This document shows, piece by piece, positions 31,601 to 43,600 of a stretch of DNA of 64,000 nucleotides. The notes beneath the pieces were generated by a model that ran no database searches, was not told where the DNA came from, and worked only from the letters and a program-made list of their open reading frames with translations. Position numbers and translations under genes: made by a program. Source of the stretch: Pelomonas margarita (GTDB lineage Bacteria; Pseudomonadota; Gammaproteobacteria; Burkholderiales; Burkholderiaceae_C); contig NZ_JBIGHW010000006.1 in NCBI RefSeq assembly GCF_043555875.1, positions 186,001-250,000 on the forward strand, in the 5' to 3' direction. Each line of letters begins with the position of its first letter. The first letter of the stretch is position 1.

Positions 31601-34600
31601 CTGCCCACGTCCTGCGTGTTGAGCACGCTGCTGCTGAAGGTGTGCAAGCTGAGCTCGCCGGCGCGCTCCACGGTGCCGGCCTTGATGACGATGTCGCGCT
31701 GGGCCGTGAAGCTACCGCGTAGCTCCAGCGTGTCCTGCGCGGTGATCGTGATGTCGGCGCCGGGGCCACGGGCGATGAACTCGCCATGCAGCACGGCCGC
31801 GCCGGTGGGCGCGAAGCGCATGCTGCCCGACAGCGTCTCGACGCGCGCCGTCGGCGCGAACGTAACCATCGCGCTGCCGCCGGCCGTCGTGCCGGCGTTC
31901 AGCTCGATGCCGCTGTGCGCGCGCAGCGAGCCGGCCACGAGGATCTCGCCGGTGGCCGCGTTCTCGCGCCCGATCTTGATGACCGAGCCGGTCGCGGCGG
32001 CGTCCACCGCATAGGGCCGGCTGGAGGTGCTGCTCGCCAGCGTGAAGCCCAGGCGGTCGGAGCCGCTGCCCGCAACGACCGTGAAGGGCTGCGCGGTCGA
32101 ACTCGTCAGCACCAGGCGGCCGTCATCCAAGCCCACCTGCAGCTGCGCCGCCGTGATGCCCAGCTGCGCGCCCAGCGCCGGCGTGCCGGTGGGCGAGCGC
32201 GTGACCGTCAACGCCGCGCCGGCCAGCGCGGACTGCAGGTCGTCGCGCAGGTCGGCGATGCCGCGGTTGTCGGCCGTGTCCGCCGCGCGCACGGTGACCG
32301 TGCCGCTGACGGTGTAGGCGCCGGCATCGAAGGTGATCGTGAAAGACGCGTCGCCGCCCAGGCGGCCGCTGGCCAGCTCGGCAAAGCCGTCGGCCTGCAG
32401 TTCCTGCGTCCAGGCCGGCGCCAGCACGCCCAGCTTGCCGGCGGCAGACAGCGAGATGGTGCTGTCCTCCTGCCAGGTGCGCAGCTGCGCATTGCCGCCC
32501 ACCAGCAGGCCGTAACCGTTGAAGGGATCGTTCGGGTCGCCCGCTGCCGGCACGCCGCCGCGCACGTCCAGCGTGCGGCCGGCCTGCAGGTCGCGGGTCA
32601 GGCGCACGGCGCCGCCGGCCTCGACGGTGATGACGGAGTTACCGCCGAAGGTGGTCACGCGCGAACCAAGGTCGAAGCCGTCGCGGTCGCGCACGTCCTC
32701 GATGTCGCCGCCGGCGACGAGCTGGCCGTCCAGGTGGGCGGCGCCAACGGCGCGCAGGTCAATACGGCCGGCTTCGTCATGCACCACGACGCGGGCACCG
32801 CCCGGCAGACGCAGGCTCAAACCGTCGCTGGAGGCACCGCCGCTCAGGAACACCGACTGGCCGGCGCGGATGGTCGCGCCCACCTCGACCAGCTGGCCAG
32901 ACAGCGCGCCGCGCGCCATGCCGCCCAGCCACAGTTGGCCGCCGGCCGTGATGCTGACGCGCGAGGCCTCGTCGTACCAGGCGTAGCTCGTCACACCGGC
33001 CGTCGTCGTGGCCTCGGCGCCGGCCAGGATGCTGCCGGCGATGCTGACGCCGCCGGCCGTGTTGATGCTGACCTGCGCGCCGCTACCGTTGCTGGTCAGG
33101 CCCGGCACGTCGATGCCGCCGGCCGAACTGATGACCAGGCCCAAGCCGGCGTCGTCGGCGCCCGGCGCGCCGGTGGTCGTCAGCGTGACCGAGCGGCCGG
33201 CCGTCAGCACGGTGTCGAGGTCGATGCGCTCGCCGGCCGTGACGGTGATGCGGGAGTCTGGGCCCAGCCACTGCTTGACGCCGCTGCTCAGGTCGGCGCC
33301 GGCGACCAGCGCGCCGTGCAGCTCCACATCGCGCGCACCGTTGATGGTGATGCTGGCGCCGGCCGCGATGGCGTTCAGCGTCGAGCTCCCGTGCACGTAG
33401 ACGCTGGTGCCCGCCCCGGGCTTGCCGGCCTCAGGCGCGCCCAGGCCGGTCAAGCTGATGTTGCCGTGGATCTCGGCCTGGCCCTGCCAGTAGACCCAGC
33501 GGTCGGAGGTCAGCGACAGGTCCGAGCCGTTGCCCAGGAGGTTGATGTTGCCCTGGATGATGATGTCATCGCGGGTGTTGACGTTCAGATCGGCATTGGC
33601 CTGCAGCGTCGTGATGGTGCCGGTCAGCAGGAAGCCCGCGCCACGCTGGCCGAACAGCGGGTGCGGGTCCAGCAGGCGCAGCTCCTCGGCCACGCCGTCG
33701 CCGTTGTCGTCGTAGGCATAAGCGATGTAGCGATGGCCGGCGCCGTCGTCCAGCACCCAGCGCGTCGGGCGGCCCACGCCAGCCGAGGCGTTGCTGTAGT
33801 CCTGGCCCTGCACGAAGCCGGTGCGCAGCTTCAGGCCGTCGGCCGCGTCGGACTTGTAGAAGACGAGGTTATCGGCGCTGTACTGCTCGAAGCCTGTCTG
33901 CGAAAGCACGCGGGCCAGCTGCTCGGCCGTCAGGTCGGCGATGGCGGTGCCGGGCGCCGGCACATCGGTGGCGGACCAGCTGACGGCATTGACGTCGAAG
34001 CTCAGGCTGGTGCGGTACTCGGGCGCGCCGCTGATCTTGGCGAACACCTCGCCATTCCAGCGGCTGTAGCCCGCGGCGGCCAGCACGCGGTCTTGCTGCG
34101 CCGTCGTCATGTCGGCAAACGCGACGCCGGCCTGCACCGGCGCCACCGCGCCCCAGGCGACATTGGCGAGCTGGTAGTGCGTGCCCTCGGCCAGCGTGCC
34201 CAGCACCTGCTGGTCGGGGTTGGCGCCGCGGTTGACGTAGACCTCGCGCTGCACCTCGGCGTAGCCCAGGCTGGTCAGCACGACGGCGCGCTGCGCCAGG
34301 CTCAGCTCACCGAAGGCGGTGCCGGCGGCCGGCTTGAGCGTGCCGCCCCAGTCGATCTGCGTGTAGTCCACATCGGCGCCGCCGGCCGTGAAGCCGTCCA
34401 CCCAGCGCAGGCTCTCGGCCGCATCGGCCTTGAAGAAGCTTTGCGCCTCGGCGCGCTCGAAGCCCAGGCTGTGCGCCACGACGCGCTGCTGCGCCGCCGT
34501 CAGCGCCGCGAACGGCGTGCCGGCAGCCGGCGCACCGACGCTGCCCCAGTCAATCTGTTCGTTGCGGTAGTCGGTGACGACGCCTTCGCTGAAGCTCGTG

Positions 34601-37600
34601 ACCAGGCGCTTGTCGGGCGCGGCGTTGTAGTTGAAGAACTGCACCGGCTTGCCGGCCGCGTCGCCCGCCTGCAGCCAGGCGGTGACGGTGGCCTGCTGCG
34701 CGGCGGTCAGGTCCTGGAAGCGGGCGTCCTCGGCGGGGCGCAGCAGCGCGTCGACCACCGTTCGCTGGTCTAGCGTCAGCTGGGCATACGGCGTGCCCTG
34801 GGCCGGCGCAAAGCTGATGACGCTGTCCACCACGGCCTGCTGCGCGCTGCTCAGCAGCTCGTACGGCGTGGCGATTTCCGGCTTGCCGGCGGCGCCCCAC
34901 AGCGCGGCGTCGACCAGCAGCGCGTAGTTGCCGGTGTAGGCCTCGATCCAGACCTCGCGCGGGATGGCCGCGTAGTCCAGCGGCTGGCTGCTCCAGCGGT
35001 CGGCCGGGATGCCGTAGTAGTCGACGCGGTAGCCCAGGTGGTCGGCCACGGCCATGCGCTGCGCAGCGCTGAGCTGGGCGAAGCCCGGGTCGCCGCTGGG
35101 CGCGGCCACACCGGCCGCCGCCCAGTTGACGGTGGCGTTGTCGTAGTCGGCTGACACGCCCTCGGCGAAGCCGGTGCGCAGCCCGGCCGTGGCGCTGTAG
35201 TAGGCCGGTTGCGCCAGCATCGTGTAGCCGAGGTGGGCTGCCACGGCCGCCTGCTGCGCGGGCGTGAGCGCCGCGAACGCGGTGTTGGCGGCCGGCGCGC
35301 CGGCGGCGCCCCAGTTGACGGCGGCCGGGTCGTAGCCGACGGCGTGTCCCACCACCAGCTGCTCGCGCAAGGTGTTGGTGTCGGCGCGGTAGTAGGCGCC
35401 GTTCTCCAGTACCTGGTAGCCCAGGCTGGCGGCAACGGCGGCCTGCGCCTCGCGGCTGAGTTCGCCGAAGGGCGTGTAGTCGCCCACCGCCACCGGCGTG
35501 GCCGCGCCGAGGGCGAGATCGTTGCCGGTCAGCAGCGCGCGCAGATCGGCGTTCAGCGTGCCGGCGGCCAGCCCTTGCAGGATGGCGTTGACTGCCGCCG
35601 TGTCGGCCGTGCGGGCCAGCACGACACCGGGCAGGCGGTCGAAGTAGTCGGCCAGCGTGCTGGTGACCTCGCCGACGTTGAACACGGCACTCGCGGCCGT
35701 GGTGATGGCGCCGCCCAGCAGCAGCTCGCCCGGCGAGTTGATCTCGACGCGCGTGCCGGTGCCAGTCAGCAGCGGCGTGCGGCCATCGGCCGCATAGCTA
35801 GCACCACCCAGCACGGCGCTGCCGCTGAGCAGGTGCACCTTCTGGCCGCCATTCAGGCTGACCAACGAGCCGCCCTGCGACGCGACGACGCTGCCACCCT
35901 CCACCAGCGCCAGCCGCGCGCCGGCCTCGATGCGCAGAGTGGAATTAGCGGCCTTGGCTTCCACATAGCTGCCCAGCACGATGGCGCCGCTGCCGCGCAG
36001 CGTCAGCGCGCCGCCGGCCTGGGCCACGCTGATCTCGGCGCCCTGACTGCCGGAGATGCTGGTGGGGCCGTCGCCGTGGCTGACAAAGGCGCCGACGCCG
36101 GTGCTGGACAGCACGCTCAGGCTCAGGCTGGCCTGCGCGCGCAGCCAGCCGGACAGCACGGCCTGCTCGGCCACGTTGAGCGTGATCGTCTGCGCCGCGA
36201 TGCCCGAGCGCGGCGCGCCCTCGGGGTCGTTGACGTTCTGGCGGCGCACCTCCAGCAGGCGCGCGTCGACGGTCATCGCCTCGCTGGACTGCACATCGCC
36301 CTGCACGATGACCCAGTCGGCCTGCAACTGCGCGACATCCTCCAGGCGCGCTGAGAAGGTCTTGTCGTAGACGCTGCCGTTGCTCAGGTCGCCCACGCGC
36401 ATCATGACGCCGACCGCGCGGTGGCCGATGTCGATCAGCGCGTAGCCGTTGGCCAGCGCGGAAAAGTCGCGCTCGCTGAGTTCCATCGCGCCGGTCAGGC
36501 CGTAGGAGCGGTCGTTGCCATACTCGCTCTGGCCGGCGCTGCCGAGGCGGTAGTGCTGGTCGGCCGCGTGCGTGCGCACCGTCAGGCGGCCGCTGCCGAT
36601 GACGCTGTCGTTGCCGGCGCGCAGGTCGATGTCGTCGGCGATAAGGCGCAACTCGCGGCCAGCGCCACCAGCCAGGATGCGGCCGCTGACATGGTCCAGC
36701 AGCGCCTCGCGGCCGGCCAGGTCGACGTCGATGCCGCCGGCCAGTGACACCAGGCCGCCTGCAGCGCGGCCATCGGCCACCAGCTGAAGGCCGTCGGCCT
36801 CGCGGACGACGATGTCTGCGGTGTCGGCGCCGGCCGTGCCGCGGTTCAGCACCGACAGCTGGGCCAGCTCGGTGTTCAGCACGCCGCGCACCCCGCTGGC
36901 GCCCACGCTGAACAGACCCTCGGGCGCAACCAGGCGCGCGTTGGTCACGTCCAGCACGCCGGCGGCCTCGATGACCAGGCCGGTGCGGCCCCAGCTGGCG
37001 CCGCCCGGGTTGGACAGCACGGTGGCCGTCGCGTTCTGGTCGGTCAGCTCGATACGTTCCAGGCTGTCGTTGAAGACGAGGTGGCGGCTGCCGGCCGAGG
37101 CGGCGATCAGCAGCTCATGGTCTCGCAGTTGCAGCGGCGCGTTGCTCGTGAACGGCGCGACGACGACGCGGTCAGTGCCGGCGCCGGCATTGAGCATCAG
37201 CTTGCCGCCGGCCACAGCGATGCGGATCAGGTCGTCGCCTGCGCCGCCGTCGACAATGTTCTCGCCGGCGCCGAGGGTGATCAGGTCGTTGCCGCCATTG
37301 CCCCAGATGCGGTTGTTGCCCGCGCCCATGTCGACGATGTCGGCACCGTCGCCGCCGACGAACTTGTCGTCGCCGTCGCCGCCCAGGAACTGCAGGCCGC
37401 TGGCCGGGCCGCCGGAGAACTCGTCCTTGCCGGCGCCGCCGCGCACCAGGCTGCCGGCCGCGCCGCCCATGATGACGAAGGCGTCGTTGCCCAGCCCGCC
37501 GTCGATGTCCAGCAGCGCCGTGACGCTGTGGCCAACGTAGAGGCTGTCATTGCCCTTGCCGCCGGTGTAGACGATGCGGCGCACGGCGCTGGCGGCGTAG

Positions 37601-40600
37601 CTGTCGGTCTCGCCCAGCGAGCGCACGGTGATGGTGCCGCCGTCCTGGTCGACGCTGAAGGCCTCGTTGGTGATGTCGTCGTACAGCGAGCCGCTTCCGT
37701 AGCGGCCGGAGGCGTCGCCGGCGTGCAAGTACAGCGTGCCGTCGGCGGCCAGGTGGCTGATGTCGGGCGGCGCGCCGAAGCTCCACTTGTAGCTGCCGCC
37801 GACCGAGATGCCCATCACGCGCACGCGCGCCGCCACGTAGGCTGCGGCCGGCGTGATGTCGATCTGCGCGTCGAAGCCAGCAATCGTGAAGTCGATGCTG
37901 CCGAAGATGCCGAGGTCGATCTCGAAGTCCAGCGAGCCATGCGCCTCGGCGAAGAAACGCGGCCGGCTGGACAGCAGCACGCTCATGCCGGCATTGAAGT
38001 GCAACGGGCCGAGGTGGATGTCGATCTCGGCGCTGCCGCGCACTTCCCACTGGCCGTCGCTGGAGATGAAGCCGCCGACGTTGACCTGCAGCGCATTGAA
38101 GAAGTTCAGCCTGCCGCTGTATTCGAGCTTGAAGACCTCGTTGACGATGCTGATGCGACCGCCGAAGTCGATGTCGAAGGCCAGCAGCTTCAGCGAGCCG
38201 GCGAGTGACAGGTCGAACATCGTGCTGCCGGCGATGGTGTGGCCGGACAGCGTCGTGTACGCGTTGCTGCTGGTGTTGATCTGCAGCGTCGCGTTGGCCT
38301 TCACGTTCAGCACCGAGATGCCGAACTCCAGTTGCGTCTGCACGCGCAGCGCGAAGAACGGCGTGTTGCCGGCGTCCACGCCAAAGGCGGCATCCAGCGC
38401 GAAGGCCATCTCGCCGAAGTCGCCCAGGTCCAGCGTGACGTTGCCGCTGGCCTGCAGGCCGCGCTGGTCGATCAGCAGGTCCATGCCGCCTTCCAGCGAG
38501 ATGGGACCGACGTTGATGGACGCGGCACCGCTGAGCCGCAGCATCTGCGGCTGCAGCGTGACGATGACGGGCTGGCCCTGCGCGTTGTAGACGTTGCCGT
38601 TGGCATCGCGGCCGCGCACCTGCTGGCTCTGCGCCGTAGTGTTGATCTGCAGCAGGAAGCTGCCGGTGACGTCGAAGATGCCGCCGCCGTCGATGATCTT
38701 GGACTCGGCGCCGCTGCCGCCCACTTCGAGGCTGCCGTAGATACCGCCCGAGACGATGCCCAGCGTGCCGGTGACCTGCAGCGGCTCCAGCACCGGCAGG
38801 TCCAGCACGGCGGACACGGCCAGCTCCACGCCGCTGGTGGAGATGATGACGCTGAAGTCGCCGCGCAGGTCCAGCAGGCCGCTGAGCAGGTTCAGCGAGC
38901 CGTTGCCGGTCAGCGCCATGTAGGGGCCGGTCCAGTTGGGCTTGCCCGGCGGCGTGGCGGCGATGGTGTAGACGGGGAAGTCGACCTTGTCGAGGAACTC
39001 GTCCGGCACCTCGTAGACGATCTCCTGGCCGAAGCTGTTCATCGTCAGCTCGAGCTCGGCATCCAGCCGCGCGACGGGGCCGAGGTCGAGGTTGCGGCTG
39101 AGGCTGAGCCGCATCGCGATGCCGTCGCGGATGACGAGCAGGCCTGTCGCGTGCGTCGTGAACAGTGGCGCGCTGGACGGGCCCACGCGGGCCTGCACAT
39201 CGACGAACACCGAAATTCCCTGCGACGCGCTGGCGCGCACGTCGAACACGCCGGTCATGTTGACCAGGCCAAACACGTCGATCTCGGCCTCGCCAAACAG
39301 GCGCAGGAACTGCTCGTTGTAGAGCAGCACAATGGGCTCGTCGGGGTTGCCGGTCTCGATCGCATAGCCTGGCGACACCAGGCCGGCGCTGTTCTTCCAA
39401 CTGGCGCGCGAGAAGTCGATGACGGTGAAATTGCCCGTCAGGCTGACGCCGCCGCCCAGCGTGACGGCGCCCGAGGCGCTGTCCTGCGTGAACTGTGATG
39501 TGCCGATCTGGATGCGCACGCCGGTGTTGAGCTCCAGCGCCAGGTTGTCGGCGCGGAAGGTCACGTCGGGCACGCCCACCAGCCCGATGCTGGTGACCTG
39601 CGCGTTGGCCGCCAGGTACACGCCCACCGACGCGCCCTGCGCCGTGATGACCAGCTCCTTGGCGACGATGAGGCCGACATCCAGGTCTTCGATGGCGAAG
39701 CCCACGGCCGAGGTGTCGGGGCTGTCGGCCTCGTTGATGCGGCCGTCGCCGTTGCTGTCGCGCCAGTAGCCGCCGACGCCGATGAAGCCGTAGCCGTCGT
39801 TGATGCCGATGGCCAGCGTGGTGACGGTGGTTTCCTCGCCGTTGTCCAGCGTCACGCGCTCGGAGCCGCGCTTGGTGAAGGCCATCGACGCCGAGATCTG
39901 CACAAAACCGGCCAGGTTGATGGCGGCGTAGCCGACCTTGGCCTGCACCAGGTCGCCGGTGAAGTCGAGGAAGACGCTGTTGCCACCGCCGGCCGGCAGC
40001 GCGAAGCCGGCCCGGTCGATGACGCCGTTGCGGTTGCGATCCTCGCCGGTGTCGAGCTGGCCGTTGCCGTTGGCGTCCTCGGTGTAGTCCTTGAACGACG
40101 GGCTGAGCTGGTAGTTGATGGCCGGCGGGCCGAACAGCTGGATGGCCGCCTGCACCGGCGCGGGCAGCGCCGGCACGTAGAAGGTGTTGATGTTGACTTC
40201 GACGTCCTCGGCCCGCACGTCCAGCAGGTTGCGGTCGATGCCCACGAGGCCGGCCTGGCCTACCGAGGCCTTGGCCGACACGAAGCGCGGCGAGTACTGC
40301 TCCAGGCCGGGGATGAACTTGCCGATGGCCGGCGTCATGATGGCCAGGCCGAAGTCCACGTCGTCCAGCGCGATGCCGACCGCGCCGTCGTTGATGTTGT
40401 CGGGCAGGCCGTCGTTGTTGGCGTCGGGGCCGTAGCGGTAGGGGCCGCCGACACCGGCAAAGCCGGTCAGGTTGGCGCCGCCCAGCGTCATGGCCGAGAC
40501 CTGCAGCGGCAGGCTGTCGCCATTGACGCCCAGGCTTTCGAGCAGCGGGCGCAGGCCGCCCATGTCGACGGCGACGTTGAACACGTCGCCCTGGCGGAAG

Positions 40601-43600
40601 GCCAGCGAGCCGCGCAGGAACAGGAAGTCCGCGACGGCGATCTCGGCCAGGCCGATGTCCAGGCCGATGAGGTCGTTGCCGCGCAGCGTCAGCCGCACCG
40701 GCGTACCACCGGTCTTGATCTCGTAGCCGACGCGTGTGACGCCGCCGGTATCGACGGTGCGGATGCTGGAATAGTCCGCCGTCGAGCGCATGACGCCGCC
40801 GAACAGCTTGCCGCCGTTCTGCACCTCCAGCGTCACGTTGCTGGCGCGAATGGTCAGGATGTCTCCGAAGCCGTAGGTGCCGATCTGGTCGGCGTGCAGC
40901 TGCAGCGACAGGAAATTCTGCGCGTTGAAGAAGCTCGGCAGGTCGGCCTTGAAGTAACCCAGGCCCAGGTCGACGTCCTGCAGGCCGAAGCCGATCAGGC
41001 CGTCCTGCTCGGACAGCGGGCGCGCGAAGTCCGGATCGCCCACACCGATGAAGACGTTGACGTCCGACGCGCCGAAGCTCAAGCCCTTGAAAGTGACGTT
41101 GGACAGGCGCGAGTAGTCGGCCGACAAGCCGCCCAGCGCGCGCAGCCCGTCAAGAATCATCGAGGCCTGGCCAGCCGGGAGCAGGTTCTCGATCAGCGAC
41201 AGCTCGGCCGGCAGGCCGGTGTACATGTCGGCGGTGAAGGTCTCACCGAGGTTGAGCTTGAAGTCGCCGTGGATGTGGACGAAGTTGCCGATGTTCAGGC
41301 TCAGGTCCGGCAGCTCGACGGAGCCGAACAGCGTCAGGCCCAGGCTGGGATCAAAGCCGATGGACAGTTCCAGGTTCTTCAGGAAGCCCAGAGCGCCGTC
41401 GAGGAAGTCGAAGCCCGGCAGCTTGTCCGGCAGGAAGCTGGTGAGCTTCTTCAGGCTGATGGTCGGAATCAGCAGGCCGGTGGACGGCAGCTCGAAATCG
41501 AAGTCGAAGCTGGTGCTGATCGAGAACAGGTCGAACAGGCCCAGCGTCGCGGACATCGCGATGCTCAGCGAGTTGCTGTCGTAGTCGATCAGGAAGGCCT
41601 GCGGGTCGCTGCCGATGGGGATGGCCAGGCCGCCGCCGGCCATCTTGCTGAAGTCCACGTAGGCGCTGGGCACCGGGTACCTGCCCAGGAAGGCACCGTT
41701 GAAGCCCAGCCGCACATCGGTGGCCTGCAACGTCAGGAAGGGGTCGGTGCCCACCAGGCCTGCCAGGCCGGCCGTGGCGCTGAGCGCATAGAACTTGCCC
41801 GGCAGCGTGATGCCAGCGCCGGGCGTGGGCGTCAGCATCGCGAGCGCGAAGTCCAGGCTGTCGATGGCGAAGCCGATGGCGTCGTCGTTGGGCGTGTCGC
41901 CGGCGTCGATGACGCCGTCGCCGTTGGTATCGCGGCGGTAGGGGCCGTTGATGCCGGCGAAGGCGTTGACGTTCTTGCCGGCGACCACCAGCACCTCGGC
42001 CGGCACATCCAGGTTCAGGCCGACGGCGTTGAAGTTGACGCTGTCGACCGTCTGCTTCTGGAAGGTGAAGCCACCGGACAGGCTGACGATGCCGGCCACG
42101 CTGGCGCGCGCCTGGCCCACCGTGGCGCTGACGACGCGGTTGCTGGCATCCAGCGTGATGGGCGTGCCGCCGGTGGCAATGGCGTGGCCACCACCGGCCG
42201 CAAAGTCGATGATGTACAGCGGGTTGCTGCTGGTGTTGATGTCGACCAGCGCGTCGTTCAGCGAGAACTCGATGAACTGGTCGAAGCCGACGAAGGCTAT
42301 CTGCGCGGCCGAGGCCTTCAGCGCCGTGAACTTGGTGCCGGCGACGACGTTGGCCGCCGGGTTCAGCACATCGGGCAGCGCCTTGTACAGGCCCAGCGCG
42401 AAGTCGAAGTCGTCGACGACCAGGCCGATGGCGTCGGGGTTGCTGCCGTTGCCGCCCACGCCGATGAAGGCGTTCACGTCGTTGGCGCCGATCTCGATGG
42501 CGCGCATCTTCACGTCGGGGATGCTGGCACCCAGCGGGCCCTTGACGGTCAGGCGCGTGTCGTCGGCCTTGCGGAAGGCGACATCGCCCTCGATGTGGAC
42601 AAACTGGCTGATGGTCAGCCGCGCGTCGCTGAGGCTGGCGGCGATGACGTGGCCGGACATGTCCAGCACGACCGGATCGCCACCGGTGGGCACGTTGAAG
42701 CCCATGCTGCCGCCGGCCGTGAAGTCGATGGGCCGGGCGACGCCGCTGGCCGTGTTGACCTCGATGTCGATGGCCTGGGCGGACAGCTCGAAATCGCTGG
42801 GGTTGAAGCCGTAGACGCCGACGGCATCGGCATGCGCCTTCAGCGCCGTGTACTTGATGCCACCGGCGTCCCTGGCCATCAGCAGGCCCAGGTCCACGCC
42901 CTCGACGCCCAGGCCGTACAGCGCGCCGGCCTGGTCCTGGAAGCGGCGCGTGCGGTCCAGGCCGCCGTCGGCATAGCCGACGAAGATGTCGACATTGCTC
43001 GCGCCGACCGTGAAGCCGCGCAGCGGGTTGACAGGCGTGCCGACCGGCAGACCCAGCGTGTTGCGCAGGCCGGTGAAGCTGGCCTTCTGGAACGCAAAGC
43101 TGCCCTGGATGAGGACGAAGTCGGAGATCGCCAGCGTGGCCTGCGCGACCGACAGCATCAGCCGCTCGCCGGCGAAGTCCAGCGTGACCGGGTCGGCGCC
43201 GGTGGGCAGGTCCAGCGCGCGGCTGCCAGCGAAGTTCAGCGGCGTGACGAGGCCGCCGACGCCTGGCGTCGCGGTGTTGAACTCGATGTGGACATCGCTG
43301 GCAGCGAGCGTGAAGTCATTCGCGTCCACGCCATAGACGGACACGTTGCTGGCATCGGCCCGCAGTGCCTGGTAGGCCTTGCCGGCCTGATCCTTCACGC
43401 TGAGGTAGCCGAAGCTCAGGCTCTGCACGCCGAAGCCGTACAGGTTGCCGGCCTGCTCGGCGAAGGGCTTGCTCGCGTCGATGCCGCCGTCCGCGTAGCC
43501 GACGAAGGCGTCGATGCCGCTGCCGGCGATGCTGAAGCCCTTGGCGCCCAGCACAGGCACGAGGCCGCTGCCGGCGCGCAGCGTGTTGCCGAAGTCCGCC

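Noticed and set aside
19207..31722. 12.5-kb open frame on the plus strand (would be 4,171 residues)
   Set aside because: It lies antisense to the giant gene. Its translation is an Arg/Ala/Gly/Gln/His-rich jumble without motifs or domains, as expected when GC-rich codons of repeats are read backwards.
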